Source: Kordia sp050633145
GTDB lineage: Bacteria > Bacteroidota > Bacteroidia > Flavobacteriales > Flavobacteriaceae
Reading direction: 5' to 3'
DNA length: 64,000 nucleotides
Assembly: GCF_050633145.1 (NCBI RefSeq)
Contig: NZ_JBOEFY010000026.1
Span: forward strand, 62,001-126,000
Shown: positions 33,596 to 43,601 of the stretch, piece by piece
Layout: each line of letters opens with the position of its first letter
Numbering within the stretch: the stretch's first letter is position 1
Notes under the pieces: generated by a model
The model's database searches: none
The model's input: the letters and a program-made list of their open reading frames with translations, nothing else
Told to the model about the DNA's origin: nothing
Position numbers and translations under genes: made by a program

Positions 33596-33958
33596 TTAAT
33601 TTTCTAAATATCCATCAGTTGCCCACTGATCAAGGATTTGGCGCGTTGCGGGCGGCAATTGTCCTCCTGGAGGCATTGGATTTGAACCGTTGTTGACACG
33701 ATTTAGTAAATTTCCTTGTTCTGCAGCAGCTCTTACATTGGCATATCCAGTAAGTTGTAATCCTGCATTTGCATTAGGTCCGCTATGGCAACCTACACAA
33801 TTTGCAGTAATAATAGCTTCTACGTCATCATCATAGGTAACTTTTTCAACTATTGGAGGTAAGTCTTCAATGTCACCTTCGTCAATAGTGTTTGTTGTAC
33901 AGTTGTAAAGTGTAACAACAACTAACGACAGCGTTAATAATGTTAATTTTCGATACAT
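33596..33958 (-). CDS. Small c-type cytochrome-like lipoprotein
   Basis: A 120-aa protein with a lipoprotein signal (VVTLYNC, lipid Cys near residue 20). It has one haem-binding CVGCH motif near residue 55 and a distal Met in NPMPPGGQLP. The single-haem layout resembles planctomycete-type or DUF1549-related cytochrome modules. It is the first gene of the operon and would carry electrons at the outer face of a membrane. The upstream 412 bases have no gene but contain a conserved promoter element. Confidence 0.82.
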   Translation of the reverse strand: MYRKLTLLTLSLVVVTLYNCTTNTIDEGDIEDLPPIVEKVTYDDDVEAIITANCVGCHSGPNANAGLQLTGYANVRAAAEQGNLLNRVNNGSNPMPPGGQLPPATRQILDQWATDGYLEN

Positions 33959-34250
33959 TTTTTTTTAATTTAGTTCTTATTAAAGTTTATTATGGTATTT
34001 CTAAATATAACGTCTTTATCTTATTTCTTAATAAACTAATAGTTATGAAATTTAACTTATTAGATCCATTTATACAATAATAACAAATCATTTAGAAGTT
34101 ATTATAAATAAACCACAGTTTTCTATATAAATACTAAACAAATCGTGTGAAACGGAAATTTAAGCCTTAAAAAGGAACTCATTTTCTTTTTTCAATCACA
34201 CTGTATGTATTGTATTTACTATACATTTCTTCTAAACTTGGTTTATAGAT

Positions 34251-34332
34251 CAAAAGTAATTCCGTTTTAATTGTTTTGCTGTAACGATACCGTATTTTAC
34301 TAGTAATTTTCCGACATATTGACGTATTTTTG
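34251..34332 (-). promoter_or_regulatory. Conserved 52-bp element with -7 box, copy A
   Basis: Positions 34281-34332 match 43631-43682 without gaps at about 41 of 52 positions, including TGTAAC, ATACCGTAT and TTTCCGACAT. In both copies a perfect minus-strand TACTTTTG box follows at 21-22 bases (here 34258-34251). This copy is about 290 bases upstream of the cytochrome c operon. Confidence 0.45.
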
Positions 34333-34370
34333 ATAGTGAAGTCTTTCTAATAATTCATCTTATTAAAAAA

Positions 34371-36032
34371 TTACTTCGAACTAAATACTTCTGTTGGACG
34401 CATTCCGAATTCTTTTTTGAAGCATTTGGAAAAGTATGATGGACTCGAAAACCCAAATTTAAATGCAATCTCCGCAACCGTATCATTGTTTGCTAATAAA
34501 GCTGTTCTTGCTTTGTTTAATCGGATGAATAAAATTAGCTGACTTGGTGATTTACTCGTCGTTTCTTTAATTCGTCGCTGTAATTTACGTTCGCTTACGC
34601 CAGTTTCTCTTGTTAACATTTCTACTCCGAATGAATTGTTATCTAAATGTTCGTCAATAATTTTAAGAACATCTTCTAAAAAAGAATCGTATTTAGAAAA
34701 ACCGTACGGATAGGATATTTTTTCCTCGGTATTCGATTTGTCTGTGATACTGTATAGTTTACATATTTCGTGTGTTTTGTATGTTAAAATTGAAGTGTCT
34801 TTTGAAAAATTGAACGCTACTCCCGAGAGCAAATGCTTGATGGTTTGCGTTGCTAATATTTTATTAGGTTTGATGAGTGACAAAATCGATGCAATCATAT
34901 AATTGTCTCTATCATTTAGAACTCCATCATAATTTTGAGTACTTTCTTTCATATAAATACCTGCCGAAAATGGTATTTCTTTCACCTTAAAATCATTGAG
35001 CATACTAATTCCTGTACTTATAGCCTTACTCGGCACTTCAAAAGCTGCCATGAAAAACTTTTTGTCTTTACTCATAATTTTACCGCCGTTTTGCGCGATA
35101 CAATCTTCTAGAATTTGTGAGTCTATACAAAAGTTAGAAGCGGTTATTATTTGTCCAAATAAAATAGTAGATAGTCTCTTTTTGTAACAACCGTCACAAG
35201 GTGGAAGTTTTTGAATGAATGTTTTCATTTCATCTAAAACTTCTTTGGTATTTCCTGCCCAAAAAAGATGATCATCTCCATCAAACTCTACAAATTTTGA
35301 ACCTTTGATGCGTTCTGCTATGAATTTACCTTCTTCAATTTTTACATCAATATCATTGGTACGCTGCATCAATAAAGTAGGAACTTTTATGTATCCTAGA
35401 ATATCAATGATGTTTACCTGCGTATTCATTTTGGTGAGTTTTAATGCTGCTCTTGGACTAGCACCAGAACGAAAATAGCTAGCCAACCAACTCATAAATT
35501 GTGCATCATTGGCTTTGGATGGCACTAAACTTTCTAGGTTCATTTCGCCACTTCCCCAATCATTTTCAATCATATCATACACCTTTTGCCGTTCTTCATC
35601 CGTTGGTGCCCACGGATAATCTTCTGAGTACCTACGTTTTGCAAAAATCCCAAAACTTATCAATGCAATTACTCGATTTGGATAAGTTGCGCTAAATAAA
35701 GCCGAAACACTTCCACCTTCCGAATGTCCAAAGAGAATGGCTTTCTTAGAGTTCGTGGCATCCATGACGGCTTTGATGTCTTCCATGCGTTCTTCTAACG
35801 TGGAAAGTTCTACAATACGATCCGACAGTCCTGTTCCTCTTTTATCAAAGAGAATGACTCTCACAATTTTTCCTAGTTCTTGAAAAAAATCTACCAACTC
35901 TGGGCACGCCCACATCCAATCAATATTTGAAACCCATCCAGGAATGTATACAAAATCAATTGGTCCTGAACCAAAAACCTGATAGGCAATGTTTAAGTTT
36001 CCACTTTTTGTATATTGTATTTTTGGAATCAT
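34371..36032 (-). CDS. Alpha/beta hydrolase - degenerate cyclase-like segment - AraC fusion
   Basis: A 553-aa cytosolic protein in three parts. Residues 1-270 are an alpha/beta hydrolase (DKRGTGLSDR; nucleophile in LFGHSEGGSVS near residue 99; Asp in RTNDIDVK; His in DGDDHLFW). This type is usually fused to adenylate cyclases. Residues about 285-385 follow the class III cyclase layout (LSTILFGQIITAS, IAQNGGKIMSKDKKFFMAAF, PFSAGIYMKES), but the metal-binding Asp residues are gone. Residues about 440-553 are an AraC DNA-binding domain (VAEIAFKFGFSSPSYFSKCF). It is probably a ligand-responsive regulator that arose from a hydrolase-cyclase; target and ligand are unknown. Confidence 0.82.
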   Translation of the reverse strand: MIPKIQYTKSGNLNIAYQVFGSGPIDFVYIPGWVSNIDWMWACPELVDFFQELGKIVRVILFDKRGTGLSDRIVELSTLEERMEDIKAVMDATNSKKAILFGHSEGGSVSALFSATYPNRVIALISFGIFAKRRYSEDYPWAPTDEERQKVYDMIENDWGSGEMNLESLVPSKANDAQFMSWLASYFRSGASPRAALKLTKMNTQVNIIDILGYIKVPTLLMQRTNDIDVKIEEGKFIAERIKGSKFVEFDGDDHLFWAGNTKEVLDEMKTFIQKLPPCDGCYKKRLSTILFGQIITASNFCIDSQILEDCIAQNGGKIMSKDKKFFMAAFEVPSKAISTGISMLNDFKVKEIPFSAGIYMKESTQNYDGVLNDRDNYMIASILSLIKPNKILATQTIKHLLSGVAFNFSKDTSILTYKTHEICKLYSITDKSNTEEKISYPYGFSKYDSFLEDVLKIIDEHLDNNSFGVEMLTRETGVSERKLQRRIKETTSKSPSQLILFIRLNKARTALLANNDTVAEIAFKFGFSSPSYFSKCFKKEFGMRPTEVFSSK

Positions 36033-36205
36033 TTTGTATTCTTTTGGTAATCTTTAATTTTCAAAAAATCATAGTACATGGTCGTTCTGACCTTGACGAT
36101 TGTATTGTATGTATTTTCTTTTTATGAACGAATTCATTTTGACTTCAATTGAAAAACATTTTAGAATTTACGTAAAATATTTTTATGTCGTTCTATACTA
36201 TTAGA

Positions 36206-36304
36206 CAGTAAAACTTTTACCAAAATAATAATTGAGGGACAATTTATTAGTAAAAGTAGTACATAAATAAGATTATATCATTTTGATAAATTATAGTTTT
36301 ACTG
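36206..36304. repeat. Inverted repeat between the T9SS protein and the fusion regulator gene
   Basis: CAGTAAAACT (36206-36215) and AGTTTTACTG (36295-36304) are perfect inverted arms 79 bases apart. An inner dyad (AATAATTG/CAATTTATT) lies between them. It sits 12 bases beyond the stop of the gene at 36317, so it may be a structured 3' end, or a binding site for the downstream gene. Confidence 0.3.
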
Positions 36305-36316
36305 CCTGATTTAGTT

Positions 36317-37141
36317 TTATTGCCTTAGTAATTTTATGGTTTTGCTTGCATTTTCAGTATATAATCGCATCATATACATTCCGCTTTCCAATTGGTTGAC
36401 ATGTATTTTTTCTAAATTGTTTTTTTCTGATAGTACTAGTTGTCCATTCATGTTATAAATTTCTATTTTTTGTATTGAAGTTCCACTGCTTTGAATGTTT
36501 ACTATATCTGATGTAGGATTTGGGTATATTGAAAGATTTTCTAGCTGAGTTTCATCTACAGAAAGTGTAGAAAAGTCAAACGTTGGTGTTCCAGACAATC
36601 CAGAAGCATTAGGGTCTACAACATTGGTAAATGCAGCCGATCCATCATCAACCATATCTGCTTGCATAAAACTTTTTAATGGTGTTACCGCCGTTGCTAA
36701 TGCAGAATCGTTCGCTAATACTTCTAGAATTCCACTTGTTGGCGAACCATTTATTTGAATCGTGACAATTGGTGTTATCGTTCCGCTTGAAGGTGCTGGT
36801 AATGAAGAAGGACTTCCTAAAGTTTCTGTGATTAAATAACCATCAATAGTAGGTTGCGCAACATTATTTCCATCAAAAAATGTTGCTCCTGCTGCATTTC
36901 CAAGTGAAGACGTAATAGTTGCTGTAACTCCGTCAGGTACAATTATCGTAAATCCATAACTCTGAACCGAAGTTGCAAAATTTGATGAGCTCGCATTAGG
37001 TACTGCTGCAATGGAAAAACTGTAACTTCCATTGTTAATTAGTGTATATGTATAGCCATCTTGCGCAAACATATTAGTTGTAAATAGGCAATAGAGTGCC
37101 ATACATAAATTGGTAAAAGTAATTTTGTTCATAATATTCAT
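36317..37141 (-). CDS. Secreted protein with T9SS type A sorting domain
   Basis: A 274-aa protein with a signal peptide (ending near MFAQ). A beta-rich N-terminal domain of about 150 residues is unlike named families. The last 75 residues are a type A T9SS sorting domain (LSIYPNPTSDIVNI, IYNMNGQLV, GMYMMRLYTENASKTIKLL). It is exported through the outer membrane and probably anchored at the surface. It starts 2 bases after the stop of the LRR gene, so the two form an operon. An ATG at 37132 is an alternative start. Confidence 0.85.
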   Translation of the reverse strand: MNIMNKITFTNLCMALYCLFTTNMFAQDGYTYTLINNGSYSFSIAAVPNASSSNFATSVQSYGFTIIVPDGVTATITSSLGNAAGATFFDGNNVAQPTIDGYLITETLGSPSSLPAPSSGTITPIVTIQINGSPTSGILEVLANDSALATAVTPLKSFMQADMVDDGSAAFTNVVDPNASGLSGTPTFDFSTLSVDETQLENLSIYPNPTSDIVNIQSSGTSIQKIEIYNMNGQLVLSEKNNLEKIHVNQLESGMYMMRLYTENASKTIKLLRQ

Positions 37142-37143
37142 AT

Positions 37144-40100
37144 TTAGTTTTCTGGTAATTGTGCTGGTATTTGAAATGTGCTAAAATTTAAGAAGTTGCC
37201 TGGATGTGTTAGTACGTTTTGCAGGATGAAAGGCGCATCTGGTGAAACACCTTCGTATTGAACGTTTCCATCCAAATTCAAATCGTTTACATCATATCCG
37301 TTCACCACAAAGGTTGAAAAATTCAGAAAGTTCCCTGGATCATTGAGCACTAACGATAAGATTGCTGGCGCATCAGGATCGGTTCCTGAATATTGTACAA
37401 TGCTGTCACCGTTTACGTTTCCTGTCCACATGCCTACTGTATCAACTGGCATTCCTGCGTCCGTTTGTGCATTGCTTCCAAAGGTTATTTGATTGGTTGC
37501 ATCTGTAAAATCGACAGTATTGCGAGTTCCTGTTAATGACAATGCATTTGCAGTCATGATACTTAAGTGATTTCTATGCTTTATGGCTACAAAGTAGTTG
37601 CCAAGTGGCGAACTAAATTGTAATAAACCTGTTCCGTTTGTATCAACGATATCACCATCGCGTTGTAGTAATGCTGATTTTCCTTCTACAACAGTTGTAT
37701 TGTTTGTAGCGTCGCGTAGTTCTACAAAAATCCAATCTACAATGGCATCTTCTCCTGTTGCAGTAAACACTGAAACATCAACCGTTGTACCATCACCATA
37801 AGGCGATGTTGTTGGAATGAGATTAGCAACTCGCAAGTCGTCTCTCATTAAGGTTTCTTCACCTGCATTTGGGTTTAAACTTGCGCCTTGTAGGTATACT
37901 TTTGATTCTACAACCAATGTTCCTTGTTCTATAATCGATTTAAAACCTGTCCAATTGGCATCAATGTATGCTTGTCTAGTTCCTTGCGGGATAAATAAAT
38001 CGATATCGCTTCGTGGATTAATAGTACCATTATTTATTGTTGGTGGATTTACACTTTCTGCAATAACTTCAGTTAATCCATTACTAAAAAAAGCTTCTCC
38101 GCCAATAGAAGTTACATTCGCAGGAATAGTTACATTTCTTAATGAGCTATTGTCTCTAAATGCACGAAACGCTAGTGTAGTAAGCGTACTTGGTAAAGTA
38201 ATTGTTTGTATATTTTGATTTCTAAAAGCTGTATTTCCTATAGTAGTGATGGTAAAATCAACTCCGTTCTTGCTTATTAATTCGGGAAATATAAAATCGC
38301 CATTAGGCACTGTTCCGTTTTTTCCAACTGCGGATAGTGTATTTGGCGCTAAGGTTAAAATTTCATATCGAATTGCGTTCACCGTAAATGTATTTCCAAC
38401 GGCAAGCCCATTTCCATTGATGGTAAAAAATCCAGTCCAACCTGCATTTTCATAATCAGTTTCATTAGCAGGAGGAATTGTTAGCGCTATGTTTTCACGC
38501 TCACCAAAAGAAGTTGCATCAATAGTTGCTGGTGTTGTTCCTAAAGCTTCTACCTGACCTAACGTAGCTGTAGAGAATGCATTGGCACCAATAGTAGTAA
38601 TATTTGCAGGTAGAATTACAGTCGTAATGTTTGTGTTTTGAAAAGCAGTATTTCCAATAGTTTGAATGTTATCTCCTAAAGTTATCGCGGTAATGTCCGT
38701 ATTTTGAAAAGCAGCATTTTCTATGTCTGTAACGTTAAAACTTGTACCGCTAATCGATTCTGTAATTGTTGTTGGAATAACAATATTTTGCGCAGTTGTG
38801 ACTCTGTTAAGCACTTTTACTGTATTTGGATTTAAGGTTGTTACTTGATATCGCAAATCGTCTTCTATAAATTGTGCACCAACTTGAAATTCGCCATTTA
38901 CACTTCCAAAACCCGTCCAACCAGCTGCAATATAATCGTCAATTACGGATTGTTGATCTGGAATGATGAATACATTTATAGTACCGCGTGAGCTAAAACT
39001 AGACGAAGTAATAATTGCCGGTGTCGCGCTATCGGCAGTAATTGTATTTAATGGATTTCCTGAAAAAGCTTCAGCCTCAATGCTTGTGATGTTTGCAGGA
39101 ATAGTAATATTTGTCAATTGATTATTTCTAAATGTATTGGATCCTATTGAAGAAATAGTGCTAGGAATTGTAACGCTTGTCAATTGATTATCTCTAAAAG
39201 AGAAACCTTCTAATGTTGTTAAACCGTTTGGTAAGTTTATAGTTGCAAGTTGATTATTTCGAAATGCATCATTTCTAATCGTCTCTAAATTATTGGGAAA
39301 CGTAACACTTGTTAAGACATTGTTTCGAAATGTTTGTGATTTAATAACTGTTATACCATTAGGTATTACAACATTTGTGAGTTGATTTTCTCTAAAGGCA
39401 CCTTCGCCTATGTTGGTTATACTATTGGGTAACGTAAGACTTGTTATTTGGTTTCCACGAAAAGCATCAATATCAATGGTTTCTACAGTAGTAGGGAATA
39501 TTACATTTGTAAGTATATTATCGCGAAATGCATCTCTTCCAATCGTAATAACTCCGGTTGGAATTGCCAAACTACTTATTTGATTATTTCGAAACGCGTC
39601 ACGGTCAATGAGATCAAGAGAGTTTGGTAGTGAAAGACTGGATATAACGTTATTTATAAAAGCGCCTTGCCCAATAGTCACTGTACCAAATGGGATAGTC
39701 ACGTTGGTTAATTGGTTGCCTCTAAAAGCACTTTTTTGAATCGTTTCTGGTCCAGATGTGAATGTAACTTGCGTTAAATCATTATTTAAAAATGCTTCTT
39801 CACCAATTATAGTAACCGATGCTGGTATTATGATAGAAGTTAAATTATTAGCTTCAAAAGACTCATTGCCAATCACTTCTAAATTTACAGGTAACGTAAC
39901 ACTGTTAAGCGTTTTGCTTCTAAAAGCACGAAATCCAATAGCTGATACTGTAAATGAAACTCCATTCTTAGTCGTTGTAGAAGGCAATACTAAATCGACA
40001 ATTCCTGTTCCGCCACCTATTAATTCAACTGTATTTGGGTTTACTCCATTAGTTCTGAAGTTAAAACTACCTACCGAAAAATCGGCTCCAATAGTTGGTG

Positions 40101-41571
40101 TTCCATTGATAGAAAAGAAACCTGTCCAACCGCCAGTTACATACGATGCTTCCGAACCACTTGGAACCGTTAGACTGATATTTCCACGATTTACTATACT
40201 ATTTGTTTCAATAGTTGGCGCAGCAACAGCTTCTGAAATAACTTCCGTTAATGGATTGAGGTTAAATGCCTGATCAGCAATGGTCATTACTGCTGCTGGA
40301 AGTGTAATTGTAGTAAGGTTATTGATCTCAAATACTTCAAATCCTATAGTTTCTATAGTTGAAGGCAATACAACACTATTGATTCCTCTGTTTCTAAAAG
40401 CACGATTTGTAATAGCGTTTACTGTAAATGAAACTCCATTTTTAGTCGTTGTTGACGGCAATACTAAATCCGTGATTCCGCTTCCGCCACCTCGTAACTC
40501 TACAGTATTTGGATTAACACCATTAATTCTATAATTGAATCCATCCGCAGAAAAGTCAGATCCTATAAAAGGTGTTCCATTGATAGAAAAGAAACCTGTC
40601 CAACCACCAGTTACATACAATGCTTCTGAACCACTTGGAACCGTTAGACTGATATTTCCTCGATTTATTATACTATTTGTTTCTATGGTTGGTGCGGCAA
40701 CTGCTTGCGAAATAACTTCTGTTAATGGATTGAGGTTAAATGCTTCATTACCAATAGTAATTAGAGATGCAGGAAGTGTGACTGTTGTTAAATTATTAAT
40801 TTCGAAAGCATCATTTTTAATCACTTCTATCGTATTGGAAAATACGACACTGTTGACTCCTGCATTTCTAAAAGCATTACTCCCAACAGCCGTAACCGTA
40901 TACGTATCAGTAAATTGTGATTCTACTACCGTTTCTGGAATTACGATATCTACAATTCCATTTAAACGATTAGCTACTTCAACTTCTAGTGGATTTTGCG
41001 AAGTAACTCTATAACGCAGATCACCTACATTAAAAGTTCCGCCAACTGGAATAGCTCCATTAATTGTGTTGAAACCTGTCCAACCACCACTTATATACGT
41101 ATCTTCTAATCCGTTTGGAACTATTAAATCTACATTAGCACGTGTTCCAAAAGAACTATTACCAATACTTGCAGGTATTGTTCCTTCTGCAATGACTTCA
41201 TTTAACCCACCGCCAAAAAAAGCTTCACCTCCAATGGAAGTCACACTTGCCGGAAGCGTAATGCTCGTCAACCCGCCATTGTCTCTAAACGCTCGAAATT
41301 TAATCGTTGTAATGGTATTTGGTAAAACGACATTACTTGCACTATTTCTATAAGCAGAACTACCAATAGTTGTTACAGTATATGTAATTCCATTATCGGT
41401 TACTGTGCTTCGAAATGTAAGCGGACTGCTACCATCGGTTCCACCTGTAACCTCAACTTCGTTTGGATTGGTGGAAATAACATTGTAGTTAAATCCGTCT
41501 ACAGTAAAAGTTTGTGAAAAGCATGTAGCAGTAACACAAAGTAATACTATGGTTATGATTATTTTTTTCAT
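37144..41571 (-). CDS. Large BspA-type leucine-rich repeat surface protein
   Basis: A 1475-aa protein with a signal peptide (ending near CFSQ). Several blocks share a start domain (NPNEVEVTGG-like), then BspA-type LRRs, then a WTGFxSINGTP closing unit. The middle (about residues 600-840) is a run of about eleven 22-residue LRRs (LTNVTIPxGxxTIGxGAF). The C-terminus has two dockerin-like or EF-hand-like units (GDSIVQYSGTDPDAP; NLDGNVQYEGVSPDAP), each ending HPGNFLNFSTF or a variant. It has no T9SS sorting domain, but the co-transcribed next gene does. Surface adhesion is the likely role. The repeats make the DNA prone to recombination and create long antisense frames. Confidence 0.86.
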   Translation of the reverse strand: MKKIIITIVLLCVTATCFSQTFTVDGFNYNVISTNPNEVEVTGGTDGSSPLTFRSTVTDNGITYTVTTIGSSAYRNSASNVVLPNTITTIKFRAFRDNGGLTSITLPASVTSIGGEAFFGGGLNEVIAEGTIPASIGNSSFGTRANVDLIVPNGLEDTYISGGWTGFNTINGAIPVGGTFNVGDLRYRVTSQNPLEVEVANRLNGIVDIVIPETVVESQFTDTYTVTAVGSNAFRNAGVNSVVFSNTIEVIKNDAFEINNLTTVTLPASLITIGNEAFNLNPLTEVISQAVAAPTIETNSIINRGNISLTVPSGSEALYVTGGWTGFFSINGTPFIGSDFSADGFNYRINGVNPNTVELRGGGSGITDLVLPSTTTKNGVSFTVNAITNRAFRNRGINSVVLPSTIETIGFEVFEINNLTTITLPAAVMTIADQAFNLNPLTEVISEAVAAPTIETNSIVNRGNISLTVPSGSEASYVTGGWTGFFSINGTPTIGADFSVGSFNFRTNGVNPNTVELIGGGTGIVDLVLPSTTTKNGVSFTVSAIGFRAFRSKTLNSVTLPVNLEVIGNESFEANNLTSIIIPASVTIIGEEAFLNNDLTQVTFTSGPETIQKSAFRGNQLTNVTIPFGTVTIGQGAFINNVISSLSLPNSLDLIDRDAFRNNQISSLAIPTGVITIGRDAFRDNILTNVIFPTTVETIDIDAFRGNQITSLTLPNSITNIGEGAFRENQLTNVVIPNGITVIKSQTFRNNVLTSVTFPNNLETIRNDAFRNNQLATINLPNGLTTLEGFSFRDNQLTSVTIPSTISSIGSNTFRNNQLTNITIPANITSIEAEAFSGNPLNTITADSATPAIITSSSFSSRGTINVFIIPDQQSVIDDYIAAGWTGFGSVNGEFQVGAQFIEDDLRYQVTTLNPNTVKVLNRVTTAQNIVIPTTITESISGTSFNVTDIENAAFQNTDITAITLGDNIQTIGNTAFQNTNITTVILPANITTIGANAFSTATLGQVEALGTTPATIDATSFGERENIALTIPPANETDYENAGWTGFFTINGNGLAVGNTFTVNAIRYEILTLAPNTLSAVGKNGTVPNGDFIFPELISKNGVDFTITTIGNTAFRNQNIQTITLPSTLTTLAFRAFRDNSSLRNVTIPANVTSIGGEAFFSNGLTEVIAESVNPPTINNGTINPRSDIDLFIPQGTRQAYIDANWTGFKSIIEQGTLVVESKVYLQGASLNPNAGEETLMRDDLRVANLIPTTSPYGDGTTVDVSVFTATGEDAIVDWIFVELRDATNNTTVVEGKSALLQRDGDIVDTNGTGLLQFSSPLGNYFVAIKHRNHLSIMTANALSLTGTRNTVDFTDATNQITFGSNAQTDAGMPVDTVGMWTGNVNGDSIVQYSGTDPDAPAILSLVLNDPGNFLNFSTFVVNGYDVNDLNLDGNVQYEGVSPDAPFILQNVLTHPGNFLNFSTFQIPAQLPEN

Positions 41572-41683
41572 GATATTTAGTTTTCTGATAACTGTTCTTA
41601 TTTGTATGATTGAAAGTTCAATTAGAAGCTACTTATTTAGTTCTTTTTTGTTCTGATTTTACAATTCGAAAACAAAGAAATAC

Positions 41684-41731
41684 GGATATCAAAGTAGATG
41701 CAAATCCTAGACGGTATCAAAAAGGTATCAA
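41684..41731 (-). promoter_or_regulatory. Promoter with GGTATCAA repeats upstream of the LRR gene
   Basis: On the minus strand a TACTTTG box (41696-41690) lies 21 bases after TTG (41720-41718). GGTATCAA occurs twice 11 bases apart (41713-41720, 41724-41731) and a GGATATCAAA variant at 41684. The first repeat overlaps the -33 position. This suggests binding of a regulator, possibly the TPR-HTH protein encoded just upstream. Confidence 0.35.
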
Positions 41732-41837
41732 CGCTATATTTTATTGATTTTCAATTAATTAAACTCAATATTATTCAGTTAAAAAGAAAAAAAACTTGTG
41801 TTTTACTATTGTTTCAAAGACGTTTTAATAGTATTCT

Positions 41838-43502
41838 TTAGGAATTTGATTTTGTAGTGTTTTTGCTTTCAATAAAAGCAATAATATCGTCGTTAGATTC
41901 TAAGTTTAATTTCTTACGAATACGATATCTTGACGATTTTATAGAAGGTAATGTTGTGTTGAGTAATTTACTTATTTCTGTAGAACTCAATCCTAATTTC
42001 ATCATGCAAAGCAACTCTTTTTCTCGCGGTTTTAGTTCTGAAAACTCCGTATCCAATAGTACTTTAAAGTCAATACCTACCTCATCTAAGTAATTTTGCA
42101 AACTTGAAGTAGAGCTTTTTGCTGTTTTTTCTGAAAGTAATGAAGCTGATAATGATTTAAGAGCAAGTTGTCTTTCTTGTTCATTTTCGAACGTGATGAT
42201 TTGTTTGATATCATCCAACGTGTTATTCAATACTTCTTCCGTGATAGAATTTTCAATTACCACTTTTTTAAGTTCTTTTTCTCTATTTGCTAAGGCTAGA
42301 TCTGTTTTTAATTTTTCAACTTCTTTGAGTTCTAGTTTGTTTTGGGCTAATTGTAAACGTTGCTTGTTATTTTTTCTAATTAAATAAATTAAAATAAAAG
42401 CTGCCAATGCAGTAATAAATAGCAATATAAAATAGAGTGTTTTTTTAGATTTTTCACTTTTGAGTTCAATCGCTGCAATTTCTTTTTCTTTTTCAAACTT
42501 GTAGTTTAGTTCTAGTTCTGTGAAACGTTTTGCTTCTGCTAAATCATTGATAGAATCATAGTAAATTTTATACAATTCAAAATCTTTAATTGCAGCTTTG
42601 TAATCTTTGAAGTATGAATTAATATTACGCCGTGATGCATATTGAGATACCAAAAAATCTTTATTCCCTATAATTTTCGAATATGCAATAGCGCTATCTA
42701 GTGCTTGTAATGATTTCTCTTTTTGATTCAAAAAAGCATAGACACTACCAAGACTTTGATAACAACTACTTAAACCTAGATACTTTTTAAGTTTTTTATG
42801 AGGCGTAATCAAACCTTCGTAGGTTATTTTAGCTTTTTCAAAATCTCTATCATACAGAAAGAACGCTGCTAAGTTCGCGTCTGCATTTATCTTAGTTTCC
42901 AAAGAATTGTCATACGTTTTTGCCAATTTCGTATAATATGGCATCGAATCTCTTTTTTTAGCATCGTAAAAGAATGATACACCTAAATAAATGTACGATT
43001 GTGAAACTCCAACTGAATCATTTATTTTTTTGCGAATATCAATCGACTTTTTTAAATATTTTCTTCCAGTGATTGTATCTCTATTTTTTACAGATAATGA
43101 ACCTCTAATTCGATACGATTTCCCTAAGCTTAAAGAGTCATTGATTTTACTAGAAATGTCAATAGATTTTTGCAAATTCTCCAGAGATGCTACGATATTA
43201 TCTTGCAACTCATCACATATAGCAAGCGTTTGAAAAAGTTTTGCCTTTTGTTTTTGAGAGTGTACACTTTCATTCTTATACGCATCAATGATCTTTTGAG
43301 CACTCAAAGCAATCTGACGTGCTTCATTAACATCAAATGCACTTGTATGATTTGCCAATTTTAACAACAATGACACCTTTACAGCATCTGTAGCTGCCTC
43401 TTTTATCTGTGTTTTAATTGCATCTGATATACTATCCTTAACCTGCGCAGTACTAGATAAGGAACACAAAAGAAACAGAATTGCTGTGATTATAGTTTTC
43501 AT
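41838..43502 (-). CDS. TPR protein with C-terminal LuxR-type HTH
   Basis: A 554-aa regulator with a signal peptide (SLSSTAQ). TPR-like repeats follow over about residues 30-340 (for example LQKSIDISSKINDSLSLGKSYRI written as short helices). A membrane helix lies near 360-380 (LYFILLFITALAAFILIYLI) and a coiled coil follows. The C-terminal HTH of LuxR/GerE type contains LKPREKELLCMMKLGLSSTE and TTLPSIKSSRYRIRKKL. It presumably senses something in the periplasm and binds DNA. It lies upstream of the LRR/T9SS operon, which it may control. Confidence 0.83.
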   Translation of the reverse strand: MKTIITAILFLLCSLSSTAQVKDSISDAIKTQIKEAATDAVKVSLLLKLANHTSAFDVNEARQIALSAQKIIDAYKNESVHSQKQKAKLFQTLAICDELQDNIVASLENLQKSIDISSKINDSLSLGKSYRIRGSLSVKNRDTITGRKYLKKSIDIRKKINDSVGVSQSYIYLGVSFFYDAKKRDSMPYYTKLAKTYDNSLETKINADANLAAFFLYDRDFEKAKITYEGLITPHKKLKKYLGLSSCYQSLGSVYAFLNQKEKSLQALDSAIAYSKIIGNKDFLVSQYASRRNINSYFKDYKAAIKDFELYKIYYDSINDLAEAKRFTELELNYKFEKEKEIAAIELKSEKSKKTLYFILLFITALAAFILIYLIRKNNKQRLQLAQNKLELKEVEKLKTDLALANREKELKKVVIENSITEEVLNNTLDDIKQIITFENEQERQLALKSLSASLLSEKTAKSSTSSLQNYLDEVGIDFKVLLDTEFSELKPREKELLCMMKLGLSSTEISKLLNTTLPSIKSSRYRIRKKLNLESNDDIIAFIESKNTTKSNS

Positions 43503-43601
43503 TCTTTATAATTAGCACGCTTTAAATCTATAAAACACCAAATATTTGTTTGTAGATTTTACTTTCGTTTACGGCATAACTAAGATTAAATACTACAGTA
43601 A

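Noticed and set aside
37598..41353. Long plus-strand open frames opposite the LRR gene (for example 39758-40273 and 40535-41014)
   Set aside because: They are repetitive mirror frames created by the LRR repeats; they have no domain, leader or promoter of their own.
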